64,000 nucleotides of DNA from Duganella sp. 1411 (lineage in GTDB: Bacteria > Pseudomonadota > Gammaproteobacteria > Burkholderiales > Burkholderiaceae_D): contig NZ_JAFICD010000001.1 of assembly GCF_017833525.1 (NCBI RefSeq), positions 806,001 to 870,000 on the forward strand. The letters run 5' to 3'. A program made the translations under genes and the position numbers. Shown in pieces: positions 1-16,485 of the stretch. Numbering within the stretch: the first letter of the stretch is position 1; each line of letters starts with the position of its first letter. The notes below the pieces were generated by a model. That model made no database searches. It was not told where the DNA came from and saw only the letters and a program-made list of their open reading frames with translations.

Positions 1-375
1 GGCGCTGCTCTCGTCATCGAATTTCTTCGTCAGCACGAAGCGGCCACGATGCGCGACCCGGCCGCCGCCGATCCGCCAGCTTTGCGCGAAGCCGTCGCCG
101 TCGAACCAGTGGTGATACCGCTCGCCGCCCAGTTCAAAGCGTCCCGGCCCGTTGCGATAGAAAACGCCATTCAGGTCGGCCGGCAGGCGGCCATGGACGA
201 CAGCGTCGCCGGCCAGCTCGCCGGCGGTATCGGCGTACACCGACAGGCGCGGATCGCGCTCCAGCGCCTGGTGGAACAGGCCCGAGGTCGCGCTGTCGGC
301 CAGCGCCGGACCGGCGCCCAGGCCCAAGGCCGCAAGGCCGATGCCACGGGAGAGGAATTGACGGCGTGGATTCAT
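1..375 (-). CDS. Carotenoid oxygenase family protein, N-terminal part (gene runs off the window)
   Basis: The first 125 codons are present; the 3' end lies outside the window. The N-terminus has a twin-arginine signal (RRQFLSRG) followed by an Ala/Gly-rich hydrophobic stretch, so export by Tat is likely. From about residue 60 the sequence reads LPADLNGVFYRNGPGRFELG and then HHWFDGDG, the typical start of the RPE65/carotenoid cleavage dioxygenase fold, an Fe(II) enzyme that cleaves carotenoid or stilbene-type double bonds. The iron-binding histidines would lie in the missing part, so activity cannot be judged. It starts 12 bases after the stop of the DUF2141 gene upstream, so the two are probably cotranscribed. 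The substrate cannot be told from this fragment. Confidence 0.85.
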   Translation of the reverse strand, partial: MNPRRQFLSRGIGLAALGLGAGPALADSATSGLFHQALERDPRLSVYADTAGELAGDAVVHGRLPADLNGVFYRNGPGRFELGGERYHHWFDGDGFAQSWRIGGGRVAHRGRFVLTKKFDDESSA

Positions 376-387
376 CGCGTCCCCCGA

Positions 388-804
388 TCAGCGCAGGTTG
401 ACGCCGACGGCGGCGCCGGCGGCGGGCAGCGGGAAGCGCGCGTCCGCATAGCTCGGCGCCCCGCGCTTGCCCATGGCGTTATTGCTGAAGGCGTAGTCCT
501 CGACCGGCATGCCGGCCGCGTTCAGATCCAGTTTGCTATTGCCGTTGGCATCGTGGTACAGCGCGAAGGCGTAGTCGCCGGGCGGCAGGTCCTTGACCTC
601 CAGCTTGACGGTACCGGCCGACGCGGGCGCGGTCAGCGCGCGGTATGGCTTGCCGCGGAAGGTGTCGGCGGAATTGTACAGGGCGACCATCAACTGGCCA
701 TCCGCGCTGGCCACGCCATCGACGGTGATGGTCAGATCGGCGGCGACGGCGGATGTCATCGTTAAGAGAAAGGCGAACAAGGCGCTGGCGGTGTGGCGTG
801 TCAT
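388..804 (-). CDS. DUF2141 family secreted protein
   Basis: A 138-residue protein with a cleavable signal peptide (MTRHTASALFAFLLTMTSAVAA) and a small beta-rich domain: DLTITVDGV, LMVALYNS, LPPGDYAFALYHDANGN. This is the DUF2141 pattern, an exported domain of unknown function. I chose the ATG at 804 because GGAG sits 6 bases upstream; the longer reading frame to 972 has no such support and would bury the signal peptide. It is the first gene of a two-gene unit with the carotenoid oxygenase, and DUF2141 genes are often found near carotenoid or terpenoid genes, so a role in the same pathway is possible but not shown. Confidence 0.85.
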   Translation of the reverse strand: MTRHTASALFAFLLTMTSAVAADLTITVDGVASADGQLMVALYNSADTFRGKPYRALTAPASAGTVKLEVKDLPPGDYAFALYHDANGNSKLDLNAAGMPVEDYAFSNNAMGKRGAPSYADARFPLPAAGAAVGVNLR

Positions 805-995
805 GTCGGGCTCCATTGGGTGGGTGGCGGTGAATAACCGAGGACTCCACTCTAGCCATGCGTCGCCGGCGTTGGCGGGCGATGCGACCAACGGCGCGCC
901 AACGGCGCGAAATGCTTCCAGACGACGCGAAACGCGCAAAACCGAGGGCAAATACGCTATAGTGATTGCCACACAGACAATTCAAACAAGCTGCC

Positions 996-4754
<3,759 letters not shown>

Positions 4755-4910
4755 CACCACGCACCCCGCCCAAAAAAGTGTGTCATGAAGCGCCGCCGCG
4801 CGGATGAGCGCGACGTGGCGAAAATCCAACCCAGCCCTTACGCAAGCTTGCCGTTTCCGCCACCCGGGCCCGATCCCATATTGATAGTCGTTGCCCTACA
4901 ACAACGAAAA

Positions 4911-4959
4911 TGTGACATTTCTGTAAAAATTTGACCCGAATCAATACCTTCCGCGTCAC
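4911..4959 (+). promoter_or_regulatory. Possible promoter/PhoB-like direct repeats upstream of the porin gene
   Basis: The AT-rich stretch contains TGTGACA (4911) and TGTAAAA (4922) spaced 11 bases apart, followed by TTGACC (4931). The 11-base spacing recalls Pho boxes and the downstream pair includes a phosphate-binding-like protein, but the repeats match the CTGTCAT consensus poorly and no good -10 hexamer follows. Treat as a weak candidate. Confidence 0.2.
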
Positions 4960-5017
4960 ACTAAAAAAAGACGACCAGACAAACAAAAGCGTCGCTAGAC
5001 AACCATGGAGGGTACCG

Positions 5018-6259
5018 ATGAAACAAACGAAGCTTGCAATCCGCGCCTCGGCGCACACCGATTCAACCAGCCGCGCCGGGATCAAATCGCTGATGGCGCT
5101 GGCGGTGCTGGGCGCCTTCGCCGCCACGGCCAGCGCGCAGGACGGCCTGCCGATCACCATCAGCGGCTTCGGCACGGCGGCGGTCACCAGGACCAACACC
5201 GACCAGGCGGAGTTCAGCCGCGTCAGCCAGGCCGCCGGCGTCGGCAAGGACTTCCGCACCGGCGTGGATTCCGACTTCGGCGTGCAGGCCACGCTCAAAT
5301 ACAGCGACAACCTGTCCTTCACGGCGCAAGGGCTGGTGCTCAAACGCGGAGAGCACGACGCCTACACCGGCAACCTGGCGTGGGCCTTCGCCAAGTACAA
5401 GATCAGCGACGATTTCAGCGCGCGCCTCGGCCGCATCGCCGCGCCGATCTACATGATTTCGGACGTGCGCAACGTCGGCTACGCCAACACGATGCTGCGC
5501 CCGCCGACGGAGGTGTACGCGCAAGTGCCGATGGACTCCATCGACGGCGGCGACATCCTCTACCAGCACAGCTTCGGCGACAGCACGTTGAGCGCGCAAC
5601 TGGCGGCCGGCACGACGAAAAACAAATCGCCCGGCACCACCGCCAACATCGGCACGGTCGCGGCGCAGGTGACGCTCGAGAACGGGCCGTTCACCTACCG
5701 GCTGGCGCGCTCCCAGGCCAACGTCAGCATCCACAACGGCCAGCTCGACCAACTGGTCGGCGCCGTCAAGGCGGCAGGCCTTGGCGTTTCGGACCAACTG
5801 GACCTGATCGACTTCAAAGGCACGTTCACCGCCGCCGGCCTGATCATGGACTACAAGAACATCCTCGCGCAGACCGAATACGCGGTGCGCAAAACCGATA
5901 CCCGCCTGGTGCCGGATACCACCTCGTGGTACGTGATGCTGGGCTACCGGGTCGGCAAATTCGTGCCGTACTACCTGCACGGAGACGTCAAGCAGGACAG
6001 CATCCGCAGCTTCTCCTCGCTGCCCACCAGCGGTCCGCTGGCCGGCTTGAGCGCTGGCCTCAACGGCGCGATCAAGACCGGCGAGCAGTCCAGCAACGCC
6101 ATCGGCGTGCGCTGGGACTTCTACAAGTCGGCCGCGCTGAAGGTGCAGATCGACCGCCTCAGCCCACGCAACGGCGCCGGCACGCTGATCAACGTCAAGC
6201 CCGGCTACGACGGCAAGGATGTCACCGTCTATGCGGCCGCCATCGATTTCGTCTTCTAA
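5018..6259 (+). CDS. Outer-membrane porin-like beta-barrel protein
   Basis: A 413-residue protein. The start at 5018 is fixed by GGAGG seven bases upstream. The N-terminus has a long signal region ending in ATASAQ, then ISGFGTAAVTR, the usual first strand of Gram-negative porins. The rest alternates in beta-strand fashion with conserved-looking turns (YKISDDFSARLGRIAAPIYMISD, DGGDILYQHSF) and ends in the aromatic terminus DFVF, which serves as the outer-membrane insertion signal. It is followed after 10 bases by a phosphate-binding-like gene, and the pair probably forms one transcript ending at the 6694-6723 terminator. The solute is not known; phosphate or organic anions would fit the partner, by inference only. 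Confidence 0.8.
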   Translation: MKQTKLAIRASAHTDSTSRAGIKSLMALAVLGAFAATASAQDGLPITISGFGTAAVTRTNTDQAEFSRVSQAAGVGKDFRTGVDSDFGVQATLKYSDNLSFTAQGLVLKRGEHDAYTGNLAWAFAKYKISDDFSARLGRIAAPIYMISDVRNVGYANTMLRPPTEVYAQVPMDSIDGGDILYQHSFGDSTLSAQLAAGTTKNKSPGTTANIGTVAAQVTLENGPFTYRLARSQANVSIHNGQLDQLVGAVKAAGLGVSDQLDLIDFKGTFTAAGLIMDYKNILAQTEYAVRKTDTRLVPDTTSWYVMLGYRVGKFVPYYLHGDVKQDSIRSFSSLPTSGPLAGLSAGLNGAIKTGEQSSNAIGVRWDFYKSAALKVQIDRLSPRNGAGTLINVKPGYDGKDVTVYAAAIDFVF

Positions 6260-6269
6260 GGAGAGCCAC

Positions 6270-6680
6270 ATGAAAACGACTATCGGCAAGCTGCTGCTGG
6301 CGGCGGGACTGTGCTCCTGCGCCGCGCCTTCGTTCGCGGCGGAGATCGTGGTGATCGTCAATCCGAAGAATCCGGCCACGCGCATGTTCAGCGAACAGGC
6401 GGGCCAGTTCTTCCTCGGGAAGTCGACCCTGTTCACGCCCGTCGAACACACCGACGGACCGTTGCGCAACGAGTTCTATAAAAAAGTGCTGGACAAGGAC
6501 TCCACGCAGGTCAAGGCGATCTGGTCGAAGCTGGTCTTCACCGGCAAGGCCAGCGCGCCCAAGGAGTACGCCTCCAGCGCCGAGGTGAAGAAGGCGGTCG
6601 CGGCCGACCCCAGCGCCATCGGCTACATCGAGAAGTCGCAGGTCGACGACACGGTCAAGGTCATCCTCACCGTGCAGTGA
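6270..6680 (+). CDS. Short periplasmic phosphate-binding-like (PstS-family) protein
   Basis: A 136-residue exported protein: signal peptide MKTTIGKLLLAAGLCSCAAPSFA, then EIVVIVNPKNPATRMFSEQAGQFFLGK and a C-terminal AIGYIEKSQVDDTVKVI. This is the small PBP-like domain (one lobe) often annotated as phosphate ABC transporter substrate-binding protein; full PstS is about 2.5 times longer. No permease or ATPase genes are nearby, so it is unlikely to be a standard transporter component. AAGGAG lies just before the start and the gene is coupled to the porin gene. It may deliver ligand to, or modulate, the porin or a sensor. Confidence 0.75.
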   Translation: MKTTIGKLLLAAGLCSCAAPSFAAEIVVIVNPKNPATRMFSEQAGQFFLGKSTLFTPVEHTDGPLRNEFYKKVLDKDSTQVKAIWSKLVFTGKASAPKEYASSAEVKKAVAADPSAIGYIEKSQVDDTVKVILTVQ

Positions 6681-6693
6681 CGACGCGCCCCCG

Positions 6694-6723
6694 AACCGCC
6701 CGGCCGAAACCGGGCGGTTTTTT
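6694..6723 (+). terminator. Rho-independent terminator after the porin operon
   Basis: A perfect 10-base stem (AACCGCCCGG / CCGGGCGGTT) with a 6-base loop, followed by six T residues on the + strand. It ends exactly at the stop codon region of the convergent MATE gene. Confidence 0.9.
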
Positions 6724-8105
6724 CATCCCTCGACCACGATCACCGGCCGCAGACGTTTGCGCGACGCGCGCGCGTGCGGCACCCAGGCGTGGGTCTGCCA
6801 GCGGCGCCACATGATCAAGCCGCGTATCCATTCGTCGGCGACGTAGGCGATCCACACGCCGATCAAGCCCCAGCCCAGCCCCACCCCGAGCAGCCAGCTG
6901 CCCCCGGCCAGCACCAGCAGCATCGAGGCGGCGCCCGCCATCACCGGAAAGCGCGCGTCGCCGGCCGCCCGCAGCGCGTTGATCACCACCAGGTTGAAGG
7001 TGCGGCCCGGCTCCAGCAGCACCGTGATCCACAACAGCGTGACGCCGGCGTCGATGATGCGCCGGTCCTGCGTGAACCAGCCGAGCAGCCAGTGGCCCGC
7101 CAGCGCGGCGGCGGCGGCGATCAGCACGCAGGCCACCAGCCCGATCTTGAGCGCGCGCCGCACCACCGCGTGCGCCTCGCGCAGGTCGCCGGCGCCGATC
7201 AGATAACCGACGACGATCTCCACCGCCAGGCCGGTGGCGATACTGAACATCATCACGCCGCCCATCAACTGCAGCACGTAGGCCTGGGTCGCCAGCGAGG
7301 TGGCGCCCAGCTGCGCCGCCGTCGCCACGCTGAACATGAACGCCAGGCGGTAGGCGATATTCTCGGCGGCGCCGGGCAGGCCGATATGCAGCACCGCCGC
7401 CAGCTCGCGCCGGGGCAGCCGCCACCAGTCGGCGCGCACCAGCGTGATGCCCAGGTGTAGGCGCCACAACCACAGATGCAGGGCCAGGCCGATGGCGCGG
7501 CTGACCGCCAACGCTAGCGCGTAGCCCGGCAGGCCCAGGGCCGGCAGCGGCCCCCAGCCGTACATCAGCGGCATCGCCAGCGCCAGATGGCTGACGTGCA
7601 TGGCGATCAGCACCAGCAGCGTGTCGCGGGTGCGCAAGTGGGCGCGCATCACGCTGGCCATCGACGCGTTCCAGGCGTCGAACAGCAGCGACGGCGCCAG
7701 CGCCATCAACAACGGCGCGGCCAGCGGGAACACCTCGGGCGGGGCGTTGAGCAGGTGCAGCAGGCCGCCCGCGCCGACCAGCGCCGCCAGCGCCGCGACC
7801 GCGCCGAGCCAGGTGCTGGCGCCCACCACCGCGCAGGCGACCTTGTTGGCGGCCTCGCGCTGGCCGCCGCCGAGGTTTTGCGTGACCACCACGCTGACGC
7901 CGGCGCCGATGATGCGGAACAAAATGAACAAGGTGGCCGACACCTGGCTGGCGATCGCGAACGCGCCGCCGGCGGCGTCGGAGATGCGCGACGCCAGCGC
8001 CGTGCCGACCACGCCGGCGCCGATCGCCAATCCCAGTTCGACCAGCAGCGGCCACGCCAGGTTGAACATCGGGGGCGTGCCGGACGGGGATTTGGATGCG
8101 GACAT
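6723..8105 (-). CDS. MATE family efflux transporter
   Basis: A 460-residue integral membrane protein with about 12 hydrophobic segments arranged as two similar halves, as in the MATE (multidrug and toxic compound extrusion) family of Na+ or H+ driven exporters. The N-terminal half shows LAWPLLVELGLAIGAGVVGTALASRI and IGAGVSVVVTQNLGGGQREAA, the usual MATE helix 1-2 pattern. Its start is 40 bases after the chemoreceptor stop codon, so it may share that transcript. The substrate cannot be predicted. The stop codon lies in the T tract of the opposing terminator, so both convergent genes end at one hairpin. Confidence 0.9.
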   Translation of the reverse strand: MSASKSPSGTPPMFNLAWPLLVELGLAIGAGVVGTALASRISDAAGGAFAIASQVSATLFILFRIIGAGVSVVVTQNLGGGQREAANKVACAVVGASTWLGAVAALAALVGAGGLLHLLNAPPEVFPLAAPLLMALAPSLLFDAWNASMASVMRAHLRTRDTLLVLIAMHVSHLALAMPLMYGWGPLPALGLPGYALALAVSRAIGLALHLWLWRLHLGITLVRADWWRLPRRELAAVLHIGLPGAAENIAYRLAFMFSVATAAQLGATSLATQAYVLQLMGGVMMFSIATGLAVEIVVGYLIGAGDLREAHAVVRRALKIGLVACVLIAAAAALAGHWLLGWFTQDRRIIDAGVTLLWITVLLEPGRTFNLVVINALRAAGDARFPVMAGAASMLLVLAGGSWLLGVGLGWGLIGVWIAYVADEWIRGLIMWRRWQTHAWVPHARASRKRLRPVIVVEG

Positions 8106-8145
8106 GGGGAGTCGGGAAGGGTTATTGTTGCTGAGCTCCCCTAGT

Positions 8146-9744
8146 TTACAGCAATATCAACCTCCCCGCGCGGTGACGGCGATCGTTGGACGGCATCGTA
8201 TCGCGCGTCTTGAAGGACCCGACCAGCTGCGTCAACTCCCGCGCCTGCGCCTGCATCGCGCCGGCGGCCGCCGCCGCCTCCTCGACCAGCGCCGCGTTCT
8301 GCTGCGTGACGCCGTCCATCTCGCCGATGGCGGCGGCGACCTGGCCGATGCCGTGTTCCTGCTCGGCGCTGGCGGCGCTGATCGAGGCCATGATGGCGGT
8401 GACCTTGCGCACGCTCAGCATGATTTCATCCATCGTCGCGCCGGCGTTTTCGGCCAGCGCGCTGCCGCTGGCGATTTGTCCGGCCGAATCGTTGATCAGC
8501 GCCTTGATCTCCCTGGCCGCCGCCGCCGAGCGCTGCGCCAGGCCGCGCACCTCCGACGCCACCACCGCGAAGCCCCGTCCCTGCTCGCCGGCGCGCGCCG
8601 CCTCGACGGCGGCGTTCAGCGCCAGGATATTGGTCTGGAAGGCGATGCTGTCGATCACGCCGGTGATGTCGACGATCTTGTGGGCGTAGTCGTTGATCCC
8701 GGCCATGGTGCGCACCACCTCCGACACCACCTGGCCGCCCTTGCCCGCCACGTCCGACGCCGACAGCGCCAGCGCGTTGGCCTCGCGCGCGTTGCCGCTG
8801 TTCTCGCGCACCGCCGACGCCAGTTGCACCATCGCCGACGCGGTCTCCTGCAGCGCGCCGGCCTGGTGCTCGGTGCGGCGCGACAGATCCAGATTGCCGT
8901 TGGCGATTTCGCGCGAGGCCGAGTCGATCGCCACGGCGCCGTCGCGCACCCGGCCGACGGTGTGCGCCAGCCGGTCCGTCATGTGGCTCAACGCGTCGAA
9001 CAGCTGGCCGATTTCGTCGGCGCGGCCATGCTCGATGACGACATGCAGCTCGCCGTCCGCCACCCGCCCGGCCAGCGCGACGGCCCGCGTCAGCGGCCGC
9101 ACGATGCTGCGCGTCAGCAGCACGGCCAGCCCGGCGCCCAGCGCCAGTGTCGCCGCCCCGAGGCCGGCCAGCAGCGCGCGGCTGCTGTGGAACTGGCTGG
9201 CCGACAGCGCGGCCAGCGCCCGGGCCTCCCGCGTTTGATGGTCCAGCAGTTTTTGCAGCGCGCCGGTGTAGGCGGCGAAGGCGCCGGCGAGCCGGGTGTC
9301 GAGCATCGCGCCCACCTCCTGTATCCGCCCGCCGTCCTTCAACTTGAACAGATCGGCGCGCAAGGCCAGATACGCGGCCTGCCGCGCGCCGACCGCGCGC
9401 AACAGGGCGCGCTCGGCGTCGTCGGCCGGCATGGCGGCCAACTGGCGCTCCATCGCGGCCGCCACCTTGTCGCCGGCGACCAGCTGCGCCTGGAAGATAT
9501 CGGCCACCTCCAGACTGTCGCTGCGGGCGATCGAGATCGCCCGCAGGCCATTGAGCTCGGCCACGCCCAGCAATTCGGAGGTGAGCTGCTGCTTGGCCAG
9601 CTTTTCATCGACCAGGTTGGAGGCGGTGTCGTTGGCCGACTGCAGGCGCCACAACGACACGCCGGACATGCAGGCCATCGCCAGCAGCAGCGCGGCGAAC
9701 GACGCCATCACCCGCGTGCCGGTGTTGAATTGAGGGAGTTTCAT
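8146..9744 (-). CDS. Methyl-accepting chemotaxis protein
   Basis: A 532-residue transmembrane chemoreceptor. Membrane helix 1 is at about residues 11-32, followed by a periplasmic four-helix-bundle ligand domain (~33-185), helix 2 (LGAATLALGAGLAVLLT), a HAMP linker (~210-265) and a cytoplasmic signalling coiled coil. The hairpin tip reads FAVVASEVRGLAQRSA, the hallmark of the family. There is no C-terminal pentapeptide tether for CheR/CheB. No che genes are in the window. The 100-base AT-rich region in front of it (9745-9847) must hold its promoter. Confidence 0.95.
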   Translation of the reverse strand: MKLPQFNTGTRVMASFAALLLAMACMSGVSLWRLQSANDTASNLVDEKLAKQQLTSELLGVAELNGLRAISIARSDSLEVADIFQAQLVAGDKVAAAMERQLAAMPADDAERALLRAVGARQAAYLALRADLFKLKDGGRIQEVGAMLDTRLAGAFAAYTGALQKLLDHQTREARALAALSASQFHSSRALLAGLGAATLALGAGLAVLLTRSIVRPLTRAVALAGRVADGELHVVIEHGRADEIGQLFDALSHMTDRLAHTVGRVRDGAVAIDSASREIANGNLDLSRRTEHQAGALQETASAMVQLASAVRENSGNAREANALALSASDVAGKGGQVVSEVVRTMAGINDYAHKIVDITGVIDSIAFQTNILALNAAVEAARAGEQGRGFAVVASEVRGLAQRSAAAAREIKALINDSAGQIASGSALAENAGATMDEIMLSVRKVTAIMASISAASAEQEHGIGQVAAAIGEMDGVTQQNAALVEEAAAAAGAMQAQARELTQLVGSFKTRDTMPSNDRRHRAGRLILL

Positions 9745-9847
9745 CGCGAAAGTTCTTCCGAGTAATTAATGTTATGACATCGACATCAATCACTATACGC
9801 GGCGAATATGACGCCCTAATTACCACACGGCAATTAACACGGAATGA

Positions 9848-10798
9848 TCAAGCCACGGGCGTCGGCGGCGGGCGGCCGCCGAAGTAAGCCAGCAGGTTGT
9901 CCACCACCAGTTGCCCCATGGCGTGGCGGGTTTCCACGGTCAGGCTGCCCACGTGCGGTGTCAGCACCACGTTATCGAGCTCGCGCAGCGCGGCCGGCAC
10001 GCGCGGCTCGTCGTCGAACACGTCGAGCGCCGCCATGCCCAGCGCGCCGCCGCGCAGCGCCGCGATCAGCGCCTGCTGGTCCACCAGCGAGCCGCGCGCG
10101 ATGTTGACCAGCGTACCCTCCGGCCCCAGCGCCGCCAGCACCTCGGCGTTCACGGCGTGCCGCGTGGCCGCGCCGCCGGGCGCGCACACCACCAGATAGT
10201 CGCTGGCCCGCGCCAATTCCAGCAACGAGGCGCTGCGCTCCTGCGCGACGCCGTCGATGGCGCGTGGCTGGAAGTACATCGCCCGCATGCCGAAGGCCTC
10301 GGCCCGCGCGGCCACCGCCTGGCCGATGCGGCCGAAGCCGAACACGCCGCACACCTTGCCGCGCAGCGCGCGCGTGGGCGCCAGCGGCTGGCCGGCCTCC
10401 CAGGCGCCGCCGCGCACGTAGCGGTCCAGCGCCGGCAGGCGGCGCGCCGCCGCCAGCAACAACGTCAGCGCCAGATCGGCCACGTCGTCGGTCAGCACGC
10501 CGGGCGTGTTGGTGACGACGATGCCGCGCGCGCGGGTCGCCTCCAGCGCCACGGCGTCGGTGCCGATGCCGTTGACGGCGACGATTTCGAGCGCCGGCAG
10601 CTGCTCCAGCAGCGCCGGGCCGACGCCGATCGCGCCGGTGGTCAGCAGGCCGCGCACGCCGGCGGCCACGCCGCCGATATACGCCGCCTGCTCCCCGCGC
10701 GGCTGGCGCCAGGCGTGGTGGCATTCAAAATGGCGGTCCAGCTGTTCCATGACCGCGGCGGAGGGGCTGGCGGCCAGCACCAGTAGTTGAGGTTTCAT
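9848..10798 (-). CDS. D-isomer-specific 2-hydroxyacid dehydrogenase (GhrB/GyaR-like)
   Basis: A 316-residue NAD(P)-dependent dehydrogenase that interconverts 2-oxo acids and D-2-hydroxy acids, probably glyoxylate/hydroxypyruvate. Visible motifs are the nucleotide-binding GFGRIGQAVAARA in mid-protein and the catalytic set Arg in NIARGSLVDQ, Glu in DVFDDEPRV and His in LTPHVGS, all intact. I place the start at 10798 (MKPQLLVLAAS); the open frame continues to 10879 but the extra residues do not fit the family. It stands between the chemoreceptor and a divergent giant kinase gene. If it reduces hydroxypyruvate it could link to the glycerate kinase at 59.8 kb, but they are far apart. Confidence 0.9.
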   Translation of the reverse strand: MKPQLLVLAASPSAAVMEQLDRHFECHHAWRQPRGEQAAYIGGVAAGVRGLLTTGAIGVGPALLEQLPALEIVAVNGIGTDAVALEATRARGIVVTNTPGVLTDDVADLALTLLLAAARRLPALDRYVRGGAWEAGQPLAPTRALRGKVCGVFGFGRIGQAVAARAEAFGMRAMYFQPRAIDGVAQERSASLLELARASDYLVVCAPGGAATRHAVNAEVLAALGPEGTLVNIARGSLVDQQALIAALRGGALGMAALDVFDDEPRVPAALRELDNVVLTPHVGSLTVETRHAMGQLVVDNLLAYFGGRPPPTPVA

Positions 10799-10881
10799 AA
10801 CGCAGGCTTCATGTGGGGGGGGGCCTTGTGTGGCAATGCTCATGCCGATTGTACAAGCGGCGGCGAATTCGCGCCGCAAGC

Positions 10882-16023
<5,142 letters not shown>

Positions 16024-16045
16024 CATCTTGCCATGCAAAAATACC

Positions 16046-16074
16046 TTGAGGTCGGTCAATCTTTGTCCTAGGAT
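16046..16074 (+). promoter_or_regulatory. Candidate sigma-70 promoter of the RiPP precursor gene
   Basis: TTGAGG (16046-16051) and TAGGAT (16069-16074) are separated by exactly 17 bases and lie about 54 bases before the precursor start. Each hexamer matches the consensus at 4 of 6 positions. This would give the peptide gene its own transcript, separate from the giant kinase that ends at 16023. Confidence 0.45.
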
Positions 16075-16127
16075 GGACTTGCGTATTGATACGCATCAAC
16101 TATCCCCCTGACATGAAAGGTGACGAA

Positions 16128-16382
16128 ATGGCCTCGCACTCTCCGCAAGATCTCGACCTGCTGCTGTCCAAACTCTCCGGCGACGACGGCTTCCGCCAGA
16201 GCTTCCTGAGCGATCCGCAAACGGCGCTTGGTGGCCTGGGCATCCGCATCGACGCCGGCCAGATTCCGGCGTTGCGCAGCCTGCCATCGAAGGAAGTGCT
16301 CGCCGCCAACCGCCACGCCATCAAAGGCAAGCTGGAAAACGCCGCCGGCGCAATCCCGTTCTTCCTCTCGGGCCAGCGCTAA
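16128..16382 (+). CDS. Putative RiPP precursor peptide with NHLP-type leader
   Basis: An 84-residue peptide. The start at 16128 is set by AAGGTGA five bases upstream; earlier ATGs at 16086 and 16113 lack this. Residues ~8-45 (LDLLLSKLSGDDGFRQSFLS, then DPQTALGGLGIRIDAGQ) match the nitrile-hydratase-alpha-like leader of NHLP precursors. The following LPSKEVLAANRHAI and the ending PFFLSGQR resemble what I remember of the 'putative modified peptide' family (TIGR04509), whose members occur next to a SagB-related dehydrogenase; exactly such a gene lies 104 bases away on the opposite strand. The peptide has no Cys; Ser residues near the C-terminus are possible modification sites. Whether it is cleaved or exported is unknown, and no protease/ABC exporter gene is adjacent. 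Confidence 0.75.
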   Translation: MASHSPQDLDLLLSKLSGDDGFRQSFLSDPQTALGGLGIRIDAGQIPALRSLPSKEVLAANRHAIKGKLENAAGAIPFFLSGQR

Positions 16383-16391
16383 GCGCATCCG

Positions 16392-16436
16392 CTAAAACAT
16401 CTAGAACATCTAAAACATCTAAGAGATCTAAAACAC
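16392..16436. repeat. Five tandem copies of a 9-base unit (CTAAAACAT-like)
   Basis: Units begin at 16392, 16401, 16410, 16419 and 16428: CTAAAACAT, CTAGAACAT, CTAAAACAT, CTAAGAGAT, CTAAAACAC. The array joins the end of the precursor gene to a REP palindrome and stands out by its low GC. Confidence 0.85.
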
Positions 16437-16466
16437 GTAGGGCGGATTAGCGCAGCGTAATCCGCC
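16436..16466 (+). repeat. REP palindrome, copy A
   Basis: CGTAGGGCGGATTA and then TAATCCGCC enclose an 8-base loop; the 9-base arms GGCGGATTA / TAATCCGCC are perfect. It has the same head (ACACGTAGGGCGGATTAG) as the palindromes at 21.3 kb and around the RAYT gene at 49.7-50.4 kb. It lies between two convergent genes, the usual place for REPs. Confidence 0.9.
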
Positions 16467-16485
16467 ATGCGTGCTCCGTCGGCGG

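Noticed and set aside
935..963. TATAGT (958-963) as a -10 box for the first hybrid kinase
   Set aside because: No acceptable -35 hexamer lies 16-18 bases upstream.
16392..16436. Possible CRISPR-like array
   Set aside because: Units are 9 bases and directly adjacent with no spacers.
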